Positions 9,610-17,349 of a stretch of DNA of 64,000 nucleotides are shown piece by piece. The translations under genes and the position numbers were made by a program. The stretch lies in NCBI GenBank assembly GCA_018402085.1, contig JAGYJM010000002.1, positions 2,309,501 to 2,373,500 of the forward strand. The letters run 5' to 3'. Source of the stretch: Flavobacteriales bacterium. Lineage in GTDB: Bacteria > Bacteroidota > Bacteroidia > Flavobacteriales_D > Sanyastnellaceae. Position 1 is the stretch's first letter. Each line of letters begins with the position of its first letter. Below the pieces are notes generated by a model. That model had not been told where the DNA came from. It ran no database searches and saw only the letters and a list, made by a program, of their open reading frames with translations.

Positions 9610-10050
9610 GTGCAAGAGTTGAACCTTCCTTCATATTCGTTCAAACTTAAACGGCTTGGCGAGCATACACAAATTTACGACGACATTCGACGTAAATGGT
9701 TGGTGTGTACCCCCGAAGAATGGGTACGCCAGCATGTGGTAAAATGGCTCGAAAGTCAGGGCTATCCGCAGGCGCTGACCGCAGTAGAGCACGCACTCAA
9801 GCTGAACGGCATGACCAAACGTGCTGACGTTGTGGTGTTTGACCGTAAAGGCAAACCTTTCTTGCTCGTAGAATGCAAAGCGCCTGAAGTTGCTGTGAAC
9901 CAGCAGGTGCTCGACCAGGCTGCCCGCTACAACCTGACGTTGGGCGTACCGTACCTGCTCCTTACCAATGGATTACAGCACTTTTGTGTCGCAGTGCCGC
10001 TTGATGGTCAGCCATCAATGCTCAAAGAGCTGCCCTCATTTCCGGTTTAG
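9610..10050 (+). CDS. Stand-alone type I restriction enzyme R N-terminal domain (HSDR_N) protein
   Basis: 146 residues from GTG 9610. The core TKRADVVVFDRKGKPFLLVECKAPEVAVNQQVLDQAARYN carries the D...ExK nuclease motif (RADVVVF / LVECKAP) of the PD-(D/E)XK fold found at the N-terminus of HsdR. No helicase, methylase or specificity subunit is nearby, so it is not a restriction system. Similar single-domain proteins are widespread in Bacteroidota and their job is unknown. Short promoter-to-start spacing suggests a leaderless transcript. Confidence 0.8.
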   Translation: MQELNLPSYSFKLKRLGEHTQIYDDIRRKWLVCTPEEWVRQHVVKWLESQGYPQALTAVEHALKLNGMTKRADVVVFDRKGKPFLLVECKAPEVAVNQQVLDQAARYNLTLGVPYLLLTNGLQHFCVAVPLDGQPSMLKELPSFPV

Positions 10051-10427
10051 TCAGCCGTCTGCCGCTTGCCGTCTGCGGTCTGCGGTCTGCGGTCTGCGGT
10101 CTGCGGTCTGCGGACGCGATAAATCGCGTCCCTACGGAACCCGCCCATTATCATTCAGCAGCGCAATGACGCGCTGCTCGAACTGCCCGGAATCCCTAAC
10201 GCCTGACAACGATCCCCGATCCCTGATCCCCGATCCAATCAGGTCTTTGACCCCACGCCTCGGACGCCAATATGGCGTCCCTCTCTGATGACGCATTCAA
10301 CCGTCAAAGGCGCGCAAGTATGCGCGCTGCTCGAACTGCCCGGAATCCCTAACGCCTGAAAACGATCCCCGATCCAAGATCTTCCAACGAAAAAAGAACC
10401 TTACTTTTGCAACGCAAAACAGAATGC
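10051..10427. repeat. Intergenic repeat cluster: TCTGCGG tandem, four hairpins, 52-bp direct repeat
   Basis: 377 bases without a gene. In order: about six TCTGCGG heptamers (10074-10110); hairpin GGACGCGATAAATCGCGTCC (10112-10131); hairpin GCAGCGC-AATGAC-GCGCTGC (10158-10177); first copy of a 52-bp direct repeat (10171-10222); CCCCGATCC phrases; hairpin GGACGCC-AATAT-GGCGTCC (10262-10280); hairpin GCGCGC-AAGTAT-GCGCGC (10310-10327); second copy of the 52-bp repeat (10324-10375) with one mismatch; then the DUF5606 promoter. Confidence 0.85.
10402..10409 (+). promoter_or_regulatory. -7 promoter element of DUF5606 gene
   Basis: TACTTTTG, 18 bases before ATG 10428. Confidence 0.55.
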
Positions 10428-10952
10428 ATGGAATTGACAGAAGTTCTTTCAATCAGCGGTAAACCTGGTCTGTACCGCATGCTCAGCAACAACGGTTCAC
10501 GCCTGATCGTTGAATCAATGGTTGACGGCAAGAAGTTGCCCGTTTCGGCAACTGCGAAAATCAGCAGCCTTGGTGATATCGCCATTTTCACCGTTGAAGA
10601 AGACGTGCCTCTGGCCGATGTTTTCGCGAAAATTCACGACAAAACGGGTGGAACCGCTGCACCAAATCACAAGAGTGATCCCAAGGTGCTGCGCAGCTAC
10701 ATCGATGAATTGCTGGATGACCTCGATCACCAAAGGGTATACGATTCTGATCTGAAAAAGCTGTTTCAGTGGTTCAATATTCTGCTGGCGAACGGATTTT
10801 TTGATGAAGCTGAAGCTTCGGAAGGCGACGCAAAAGCGCCGGATGAAAGTAATGCAGACACTCAAGAAGTCGAAGCTGAAGCTTCGGATGCAGTACAGGC
10901 CGGGGAAGAAGCTCCTGCAGAAGAACAAAAGCAAAAAGATGGCGATAGCTGA
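10428..10952 (+). CDS. DUF5606-type conserved protein
   Basis: 174 residues from ATG 10428 (MELTEVLSISGKPGLYRMLS). This is a Bacteroidota-specific family of unknown function. The N-terminal ~60 residues are a small beta-rich domain (GKPGLYRMLSNNGSRLIVESM). The middle is helical (LRSYIDELLDDLDHQRVYDSDLKKLFQWFNIL). The C-terminal ~50 residues are an acidic, Ala/Glu-rich disordered tail. The gene overlaps the start of the M3 peptidase by 14 bases, so the two are translationally coupled. Confidence 0.8.
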   Translation: MELTEVLSISGKPGLYRMLSNNGSRLIVESMVDGKKLPVSATAKISSLGDIAIFTVEEDVPLADVFAKIHDKTGGTAAPNHKSDPKVLRSYIDELLDDLDHQRVYDSDLKKLFQWFNILLANGFFDEAEASEGDAKAPDESNADTQEVEAEASDAVQAGEEAPAEEQKQKDGDS

Positions 10953-12651
10953 AAAGAAAGCACGTACCTACCTGCCGGAGCAATTCAAGCTCGAAAGCTG
11001 GGATGACCTGGCAGCATATTTTACCGAACTCAACTCGCGCGAAGTGGCCTCCAAAGAGGCCTTCGTTGCTTTTCTGAAAGACCTCAGCGAACTCGAGGCA
11101 GCGATTTCAGAAAATGCGGGCTGGCGTTACATCCGGATGACGATTAACACGGCAGACGAAGAGGCGGCCAACCGCTACAAAACCTTCGTCACAGAGATTC
11201 AACCGTTGATGGCTCCGGAGGGCGACAAGCTCAACCGCAAGATCAAAGCGCTCTTTGAGCAGTTCCCGATCGATGGTGAGGCCTACCAAATCTACATCCG
11301 CGCGATTCGGAAGTCGATTGAGTTGTACCGCGAGGCCAATATCCCGCTGCAGACCAATATTCAGGAACTAGCGCAAGAGTACAGCGGTATCATCGGCGGA
11401 ATGAGCGTCGAGCTTGACGGACAAACCTACACGCTGCAACAAGCTGCACTCAAACTCAAAGAGACCGACCGCTCAGTGCGTGAGGCCACCTACCGCGCCA
11501 TCAGCGAAGAGCGTCTGTCGAAGAAAGAAGAACTTGAAGCCATCTTTGATCAGATGGTAGAACTGCGTCAGCAAATCGCCGAAAACGCTGATTATCCCAA
11601 CTTCGTTGCGTACAAGTGGGACCAGATGGGGCGCTTCGACTATACACCCGAAGATTGTGAGCGCTTTCATGCATCCATCGCTTCTGCGATGCTGCCCATC
11701 GGCAAAGACATCCTTCAAAAACGACGCGAACGCATGGGCGTCAATGCACTTCGTCCGTGGGACCTCCAGGTTGACCCTGAAGGGCGCAAAGCCATTACGG
11801 CTTTTGAGGGCGAAAGTGAGCTGGTCGATAAATCCATCCGCGCTTTTCAGCGCGTAGATGACCTCTTCGGTGAAACGCTTGAGCAGATGCAACAACGCGG
11901 ACACCTTGACCTCGAATCAAAGAAGGGAAAGGCACCGGGCGGCTACAACTACCCGCTGTACGAAAGCGGACTACCGTTTATTTTCATGAATGCCGTGGGC
12001 AGCCCGCGTGACCTCGTGGTGATGATGCACGAAGGCGGACATGCCGTGCACAGTGTGCTCACTCACCCGCTTGAACTGACCTCGTTCAAAGGTTGCCCGT
12101 CTGAAGTGGCCGAGCTTGCCAGCATGAGTATGGAGCTGATTTCAATGGACCACTGGGAGTTGTTCTTCGAGAATGAAGACGATCTCGTGCGGGCCAAACG
12201 TGAACACCTTGAAGACATCCTGAGCATGCTGCCATGGATTGCGCAAATTGATGCCTTTCAGCACTGGCTGTATCAAAACCCGAAGCACAGTCGCGATGAG
12301 CGCCGTGCTGCCTGGGAAGAGCTTAATAAGCGTTTCGGCACCGGCGAAGTTGATTACAGCGGATTTGAAGATGCGCTCGCCTACAGCTGGCACCGTCAAT
12401 TGCACCTGTTTGAAGTGCCGTTCTATTACATTGAGTACGGAATGGCGCAATTGGGAGCGATTGCCGTGTGGCGCAACTACAAAAACGACCCGGAGAAGGC
12501 CTTGAAAGATTTCAAAGCTGCGCTTGAACTCGGCTACACCCGTTCGATAGGCGACATCTACGCTACAGCGGGCATCCGATTTGATTTTTCTGAAAGCTAC
12601 CTGAAAGAGCTGGCGGCCTTTGTGCAGTCAGAGCTCGATCAGTTGAGCTGA
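10939..12651 (+). CDS. M3-family oligoendopeptidase (PepF/thimet-like)
   Basis: 570 residues from ATG 10939 (MAIAEKKARTYLPEQF); the track start at 10801 reads through the DUF5606 tail in another frame. A cytoplasmic zinc oligopeptidase: MMHEGGHAVHSVLTH supplies the HExxH zinc ligands (here HEGGH) and the downstream ASMSMELIS the third, Glu, ligand. The C-terminal FYYIEYGMAQLGA motif is the M3 signature. Contains one CATCC-type palindrome at 11839. Convergent with tsaC, 3' ends overlapping by 13 bases. Confidence 0.92.
   Translation: MAIAEKKARTYLPEQFKLESWDDLAAYFTELNSREVASKEAFVAFLKDLSELEAAISENAGWRYIRMTINTADEEAANRYKTFVTEIQPLMAPEGDKLNRKIKALFEQFPIDGEAYQIYIRAIRKSIELYREANIPLQTNIQELAQEYSGIIGGMSVELDGQTYTLQQAALKLKETDRSVREATYRAISEERLSKKEELEAIFDQMVELRQQIAENADYPNFVAYKWDQMGRFDYTPEDCERFHASIASAMLPIGKDILQKRRERMGVNALRPWDLQVDPEGRKAITAFEGESELVDKSIRAFQRVDDLFGETLEQMQQRGHLDLESKKGKAPGGYNYPLYESGLPFIFMNAVGSPRDLVVMMHEGGHAVHSVLTHPLELTSFKGCPSEVAELASMSMELISMDHWELFFENEDDLVRAKREHLEDILSMLPWIAQIDAFQHWLYQNPKHSRDERRAAWEELNKRFGTGEVDYSGFEDALAYSWHRQLHLFEVPFYYIEYGMAQLGAIAVWRNYKNDPEKALKDFKAALELGYTRSIGDIYATAGIRFDFSESYLKELAAFVQSELDQLS
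11839..11854 (+). repeat. CATCC-type palindrome inside M3 peptidase gene
   Basis: CGCGC-TTTTCA-GCGCG preceded by CATC, read in frame as IRAFQR. A longer-loop member of the family. Confidence 0.5.
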
Positions 12652-13595
12652 CCTGCGGCGCGACGGAGGCGATCCATCACCGCTGCACCGAGTCCGGCTT
12701 CATCAATCGCCTGCACCAGGATGTGATCTACCTTGTCGTGATCGGCCTTGCGCAGCAGTGCAAACAGCTGTTTGGCATAATCGCGCGCGTCGTTTTCAAG
12801 ATGGTATTTTTCAGCCGCATCGCACGGTTCATAGCCGATGTATGCGGTGCGTCCCTCCTTTTCAAGGTGGTTCTCCGGAAGTTCACCAAGCGGTACGATG
12901 GTCACTTTGGCATTCGGACTGTAATGCCGGTAGCGCGTTCCCGGTGCCCGTTTACGTTGTTCGTCGGTGGGTGATTGCAGATTGGGTATGAAGTTGCGCA
13001 GCTCTTCTTCTGTGACTGCGCCAAAGCGCAGGATGGCAGGGTGCTCGCCGCTCAGATCGAGTACGGTAGATTCCATCCCGATACGCGTCGGTCCGGCATT
13101 GAGGATTGCCGCAATTTCACCGTCAAGGTCTTCAATTACATGCTCCGCCCGGGTTGGACTGGGTCGTCCGCTCTTGTTGGCGCTTGGTGCCGCCAATGGA
13201 AAACCGCAAGCGGCGATGAGCTCCAACGCTACCGGATGTGCGGGCATTCTGACGGCAACGGTGGTAAGTCCGCCGGTACTGGCATCCGGAACGATCGACT
13301 TCTTTTTAAGCACGAGGGTAAGTCCGCCAGGCCAGAATTCAGTCATCAACGTGTGGGCAAGTTCGGGCACCTCTTCAGCGATATCCTCGAGCATTTCAGT
13401 GCTGGCCACATGCAGAATAAGCGGGTTGTCTGAGGGGCGTCCTTTCGCGGCGTAGATCTTCTCAGCAGACCGTGCATCGAGTCCGTTGCCTCCCAATCCG
13501 TAAACCGTCTCCGTGGGAAAAGCCACGAGTTCGCCGCGTTTGAGCAGCTCGGCGGCTTCATCGATTTCATCGGTATGGAGGAGGCGGGTGTGCAT
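12639..13595 (-). CDS. tsaC: L-threonylcarbamoyladenylate synthase (Sua5/TsaC family)
   Basis: 318 residues from ATG 13595 (MHTRLLHTDEIDEAAELL). Makes threonylcarbamoyl-AMP for t6A37 modification of ANN-decoding tRNAs. Motifs: LVAFPTETVYGLGGNGLD, KGRPSDNPLILHV and PSANKSGRPSPT (YrdC fold); the C-terminal part beginning APGTRYRHYSPNAKV is the extra Sua5 domain. The track start at 13649 adds repeat-derived residues. Upstream reverse strand TATCTTCG, four bases before ATG, is a weak -7 candidate. Confidence 0.92.
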   Translation of the reverse strand: MHTRLLHTDEIDEAAELLKRGELVAFPTETVYGLGGNGLDARSAEKIYAAKGRPSDNPLILHVASTEMLEDIAEEVPELAHTLMTEFWPGGLTLVLKKKSIVPDASTGGLTTVAVRMPAHPVALELIAACGFPLAAPSANKSGRPSPTRAEHVIEDLDGEIAAILNAGPTRIGMESTVLDLSGEHPAILRFGAVTEEELRNFIPNLQSPTDEQRKRAPGTRYRHYSPNAKVTIVPLGELPENHLEKEGRTAYIGYEPCDAAEKYHLENDARDYAKQLFALLRKADHDKVDHILVQAIDEAGLGAAVMDRLRRAAGQLN

Positions 13596-13842
13596 GGGGC
13601 GAAGATAATGGATTGGGGATCGAGGATCGGGGGGAAATGCATAATGCATAATTCAAAATGGTTGGGGTAACAGAAAGACTTATGGACTTATGGACGGATG
13701 GACTTATCGACCTATGGACTTATCGACCTATGGACTCATCGACCTATGGACTCATCGACTCGGGGTCATACTGTGAAACTGAATACGTGTGAATAATGAT
13801 TAGTAAATAATAAATCGGCAATCAGCACTCATAAATCGGCAA
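13596..13842. repeat. Intergenic phrase-repeat region between tsaC and dinB
   Basis: Built of short repeated words: GGGGATCGAGGATCGGGG (13613 on); AATGCATAATGCATAATTC (13638 on); CAGAAAGACTTATGGACT (13669 on) expanded into tandem copies of GACTTATCGACCTATG; then CAGCACTCATAAATCGGCAATC (13823 on). The same words in the same order recur on the other side of dinB at 14.9-15.3 kb. No gene. Confidence 0.8.
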
Positions 13843-14904
13843 TCAAAAATCCAAGGTCAGCTGCCCACCCTCCGAGCTGCGGTCGGCGTCGAGGTTGCTG
13901 ACAGAGATGCCGAGGAGGCGGAAAGGTTGTTCGCGCGGGTGGGCTTCAAGCAGTTCGATGGCGATGGCGTAGATCTCGGCTTCGGCATCGGTGAAGTGGT
14001 CGATGGAGCGACTTCGGGTGTGGGTGGTAAAGTCGCTGTAGCGTAATTTCACCGTGATGGTTTTGCCCTGGTAGCTGCCTTTCTGCATGCGTTTGCTGAC
14101 CTCTTCGGCGATGTCTTTCAGCGCTGACTTCTGTGCACTCAGTTCGGCCAAATCTTCGCTGTAGGTGCGTTCTGCGCCGACTGATTTGCGGATGCGGTCA
14201 GGGCGCACCGGACGGTCATCGATGCCTCGGCAGATGTGGTAGTAGTAGCTGCCGCTTTTCCCGAACATCTGTACCAGCGCCGGACGCGAATACTTGCGTA
14301 GGTCTGCACCGGTGTGGATGCCCATTCGGTGCAGTTTCTCGGCGGTCACCTTCCCTACCCCAAAGAAACGTTCAACTTCGAGGTGAGCAGTAAAGGCATC
14401 CACCTTTGAAGGATGAATCAGCGTTTGTCCGTTCGGCTTGTTGATATCGGTCGCCACCTTGGCGAGGAACTTATTGATCGAGATGCCCGCACTGGCGGTG
14501 AGCTGCGTTTCATCGAAGATGCGCTGTCGGATTTCCCGAGCGATTTCAGTTGCCCGCGTAATGCCCTGTTTGTTCTCGGTGACATCGAGGAAGGCCTCAT
14601 CGAGGGCGAGTGGCTCCACCAGATCGGTGTAGGCAAAGAAGATTTCTCGGATTTGCTGCGAAACCGACTTGTACACCTCAAAGCGCGGTCGGACGAAGAT
14701 GAGCTCCGGGCATTTGCGCGCAGCTATTGCTGAAGGCATCGCAGATTTCACTCCGAAGGTACGGGCTTCGTAGCTCGCTGCGGCAACTACTCCCCTGGCA
14801 CGTGAACCACCCACTGCCACAGGCTTACCGCGCAGCTCGGGGTTGTCGCGCTGTTCAACCGAGGCGTAGAAGGCATCCATATCGATGTGGAGGATTTTCC
14901 GCAT
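13843..14904 (-). CDS. dinB: DNA polymerase IV (Y-family)
   Basis: 353 residues. Translesion polymerase: N-terminal KILHIDMDAFYASVEQRDNPELRGKPVAVGG holds the first catalytic Asp residues; EPLALDEAFLDVTEN the other acidic pair (usual SLDEAYLD). The thumb and little-finger domains follow (LRYSDFTTHTRSRS). Stop and start are intact. Flanked on both sides by matching phrase-repeat intergenic regions, which is unusual. LexA-type control cannot be judged from what I see. Confidence 0.95.
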   Translation of the reverse strand: MRKILHIDMDAFYASVEQRDNPELRGKPVAVGGSRARGVVAAASYEARTFGVKSAMPSAIAARKCPELIFVRPRFEVYKSVSQQIREIFFAYTDLVEPLALDEAFLDVTENKQGITRATEIAREIRQRIFDETQLTASAGISINKFLAKVATDINKPNGQTLIHPSKVDAFTAHLEVERFFGVGKVTAEKLHRMGIHTGADLRKYSRPALVQMFGKSGSYYYHICRGIDDRPVRPDRIRKSVGAERTYSEDLAELSAQKSALKDIAEEVSKRMQKGSYQGKTITVKLRYSDFTTHTRSRSIDHFTDAEAEIYAIAIELLEAHPREQPFRLLGISVSNLDADRSSEGGQLTLDF

Positions 14905-15275
14905 GGGGTAAAGATCGGGGATCGGGGATCGGGGTGAAATTCAGAATGCAAAATGCATAATTCAAAATTGCCTGGGCAGACAGAAAGACTTATGGACTCA
15001 TCGACTCATGGACCCGGCGTCTCCGATAATATGTCAGCACTCATCAATCGGCAATCCGCAATGCTCTGCGGGGCTGAGAGGTTGATAGGTGAATTTCCGG
15101 AGAGACTCAAAAAACCCCTCTGTCCGCCGCATGCGGCGGACATCTCCCCAAATTTAGGGGAGAATTTTTTATTGATGTATGCTGGTACTGCTCTGCCTAC
15201 ATGACACTCCTATGCCGTTCTGATGTTCGCTCAATTCATCAATCAGCACTCATAAATCCGCAATCGGCAATCATC
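14905..15275. repeat. Intergenic phrase-repeat region between dinB and hbd
   Basis: Contains GATCGGGG tandems, AATGCATAATTCAAAATTG, CAGAAAGACTTATGGACTC, the CAGCACTCAT(A/C)AAT words twice (about 15034 and 15246), and CCGCATGCGG near 15124. This matches the order of phrases in the tsaC-dinB gap. No coding frame recognised. Confidence 0.75.
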
Positions 15276-15291
15276 CCGCGCTTTCGCGCGG
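15276..15291 (+). repeat. CATCC-type palindrome (intergenic)
   Basis: CCGCGC-TTTC-GCGCGG preceded by CATC, ending eight bases before the -7 element of hbd, so it could overlap the promoter region. Confidence 0.75.
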
Positions 15292-15298
15292 TATGCCC

Positions 15299-15306
15299 TA
15301 CCTTTG
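15299..15306 (+). promoter_or_regulatory. -7 promoter element of hbd
   Basis: TACCTTTG, 26 bases before ATG 15333, directly after the CATCC palindrome. Confidence 0.65.
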
Positions 15307-15332
15307 TGCGCGAAAACAGAAACCAACGAAGC

Positions 15333-16220
15333 ATGCAGAATATTACCGTTATCGGAGCAGGCACCATGGGGAATGGGATTGCCCACGTATTCGCTCAAAC
15401 CGGATTCAACGTCCACCTTGTAGATGTCTCAGAAAACGCGCTCGAGCACGCCCTGATCACCATCGGCAAGAATCTTGATCGCATGATCAAGAAAGAGAAG
15501 ATTACGGAAGCGGATAAGAGCGACACGCTTGCCCGCATCAAGACCGTTACGAAAATCAGCGACGGCGCCAAGAACGCTGATCTGATTGTGGAAGCAGCAA
15601 CCGAAAACGTTGACCTGAAGAAGAAAATCTTTCACGACATGGATGCGGTGGCACCTGAGCACTGCATCCTGGCAACCAATACTTCTTCCATTTCCATCAC
15701 ACAAATCGCGGCGCACACCAAGCGTCCGGACAAAGTGATTGGGATGCACTTCATGAATCCGGTGCCGGTAATGAAACTTGTTGAGGTCATTCGCGGCTAT
15801 GCGACTTCTGATGAAGTGACCAACAAGGTGATGGAGACCAGCAAGAAGCTCGGTAAAGTACCGGTAGAGGTGAACGATTACCCGGGCTTTGTTGCTAACC
15901 GCATCCTGATGCCGATGATCAATGAAGCCATCATCTCACTGCACGAAGGCGTTGCCGGTGTTGAAGAAATTGACACCGTCATGAAACTCGGAATGGCCCA
16001 CCCGATGGGACCACTGCAGCTTGCAGACTTTATCGGACTCGACGTTTGTTTGAGCATTATGCACGTGCTCTACGAGGGCTTTGGTAATCCGAAGTATGCA
16101 CCTTGTCCGTTGCTCGTCAACATGGTCACTGCCGGCAACCTCGGCGTGAAGAGTGGCGAGGGCTTCTACGACTGGAGCCACGGCACCAAAGAGTTGGTTG
16201 TCGCACCGAAGTTCAAATAA
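15333..16220 (+). CDS. hbd: 3-hydroxybutyryl-CoA / 3-hydroxyacyl-CoA dehydrogenase
   Basis: 295 residues from ATG 15333 (MQNITVIGAGTMGNGIAHVFA); the track start at 15201 reads through the promoter. NAD(P)-dependent oxidation of 3-hydroxyacyl-CoA. Rossmann motif VIGAGTMGNGIA; catalytic His in HFMNPVPVMKLVEVI; C-terminal domain PGFVANRILMPMINEAI and HPMGPLQLADFIGLDV. Length is that of the short monofunctional enzymes (Hbd/PaaH), not FadB. Used in fatty-acid oxidation or butanoyl metabolism. A terminator follows closely. Confidence 0.93.
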   Translation: MQNITVIGAGTMGNGIAHVFAQTGFNVHLVDVSENALEHALITIGKNLDRMIKKEKITEADKSDTLARIKTVTKISDGAKNADLIVEAATENVDLKKKIFHDMDAVAPEHCILATNTSSISITQIAAHTKRPDKVIGMHFMNPVPVMKLVEVIRGYATSDEVTNKVMETSKKLGKVPVEVNDYPGFVANRILMPMINEAIISLHEGVAGVEEIDTVMKLGMAHPMGPLQLADFIGLDVCLSIMHVLYEGFGNPKYAPCPLLVNMVTAGNLGVKSGEGFYDWSHGTKELVVAPKFK

Positions 16221-16249
16221 GCGCAGCTTTAAGAGAAACACTGGAAATA

Positions 16250-16280
16250 AAACCGCCCCTCGAGGGGCGGTTTGCTTTTT
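16250..16280 (+). terminator. Rho-independent terminator of hbd
   Basis: AAACCGCCCC-TCGA-GGGGCGGTTT with a short T tract (GCTTTTT). Confidence 0.88.
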
Positions 16281-16295
16281 CAAGAGTACTTGAGG

Positions 16296-16331
16296 CTACT
16301 TCTTGGTGAATTTCAGCTCAATCAGCTACCC
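16296..16331 (-). pseudogene. 3' remnant of a third lipoprotein paralogue
   Basis: On the reverse strand this reads LIELKFTKK followed by TAG, closely matching the C-terminus ELVEVKFTKK of the gene at 16896-17330. An in-frame TAG precedes it and no further similarity is visible upstream. It looks like the surviving tail of a decayed third copy in the tandem family. Confidence 0.6.
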
Positions 16332-16390
16332 ATTGTCAGACCCTAATAAAAATCAATTGATAAGCTTATAAATGGTCGTGATTCCAGCAC

Positions 16391-16825
16391 CTACTTTTTA
16401 TTCATTTTAATCTCCTGAAGTTCATCATTCCCATCGAAATCGAAGTCGTCTGAAATCTCAACCCATAGTTCAGAATTGGTCAGGCGGATGATTTTCATGT
16501 CTACACGACCACCGTCATCGTACTCGAGCTCCAACTCTTCTTTGTCGCCGGAAAAGTCCCAGTCGCCTTCAAAGGTGAACGTTTCAAAACCTTCGATTTG
16601 TCCACGCTCCGTAAACTCGTTGTCACTCGTGAATTCGATTTCGTAAAAGTTAATATCGGAGGTGATGTTTTCGTTGTCGATCACCAGTTCATCAAGCTCC
16701 CACTCACCGGTTACACGCATTTTCTTGGTGCGGAGTGAGATACCCGGTCCTTCTTCATACTTGCCACACCCGAAGAGAAAGGCGGCGCCGATAACGAGCG
16801 CAAAAGCTGTTTTTAGGTTTTTCAT
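16391..16825 (-). CDS. Lipocalin-like small lipoprotein, paralogue B
   Basis: 144 residues. Lipoprotein signal MKNLKTAFALVIGAAFLFGC (lipobox LFGC). The mature chain alternates beta strands with acidic residues (RVTGEWELDELVIDNENITSDINFYEIEF ... TFEGDWDFSGDKEELELEYDDG), a pattern like the lipocalin-like domains of Bacteroidota lipoproteins. Function unknown. It is very similar to the neighbouring gene at 16896-17330, with identical first ~40 residues, so duplication is recent or homogenised by gene conversion. Confidence 0.78.
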   Translation of the reverse strand: MKNLKTAFALVIGAAFLFGCGKYEEGPGISLRTKKMRVTGEWELDELVIDNENITSDINFYEIEFTSDNEFTERGQIEGFETFTFEGDWDFSGDKEELELEYDDGGRVDMKIIRLTNSELWVEISDDFDFDGNDELQEIKMNKK

Positions 16826-16895
16826 ATCAATCTGTGTCGCACCAACGGTAAACTGATGCTCTGACTCGAGGCAACTCGACAGGAATGCGAATAAG

Positions 16896-17330
16896 CTACT
16901 TTTTAGTGAACTTCACTTCGACGAGTTCCTCGTTGCTATCACCGTCAAAATCAACTGAGAACTCAATCCATAATTCGGTATTTGTGAGGCGAATGATTGT
17001 AAAATCAACCCTTGTACCATCATCATACTCAAGTTCGAGTTCCTCTTTATCGCCACTGAAATCCCAGTCGCCTTCAAAGGTGAACGTTTCAAAACCTTCG
17101 ATTTGTCCACGCTCCGTAAACTCGTTGTCACTGGTGAATTCGATTTCATAAAAGTTAAAATCTGATGTAAAGTTCTCGTTGTCCTCCACATACTCGTCGA
17201 TCTCCCACTCACCGGTTACACGCATTTTCTTGGTGCGGAGTGAGATACCCGGTCCTTCTTCATATTTGCCACACCCGAAGAGAAAGGCGGCGCCGATAAC
17301 GAGCGCAAAAGCTGTTTTTAGGTTTTTCAT
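16896..17330 (-). CDS. Lipocalin-like small lipoprotein, paralogue A
   Basis: 144 residues from ATG 17330 (MKNLKTAFALVIGAAFLFGCG); the longer track start is an artefact of an open frame in the upstream protease gene. Differs from paralogue B mainly in a loop (IDEYVEDNENFTSDFNF) and in the C-terminal fifth. It lies 19 bases after the M43 protease stop and is likely co-transcribed with it. Function not recognised. Confidence 0.78.
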   Translation of the reverse strand: MKNLKTAFALVIGAAFLFGCGKYEEGPGISLRTKKMRVTGEWEIDEYVEDNENFTSDFNFYEIEFTSDNEFTERGQIEGFETFTFEGDWDFSGDKEELELEYDDGTRVDFTIIRLTNTELWIEFSVDFDGDSNEELVEVKFTKK

Positions 17331-17349
17331 TTTGGTATAGGATGATTGA

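Noticed and set aside
9610-10050. Type I restriction-modification locus
   Set aside because: Only the HSDR_N domain is present; no helicase, HsdM or HsdS nearby.
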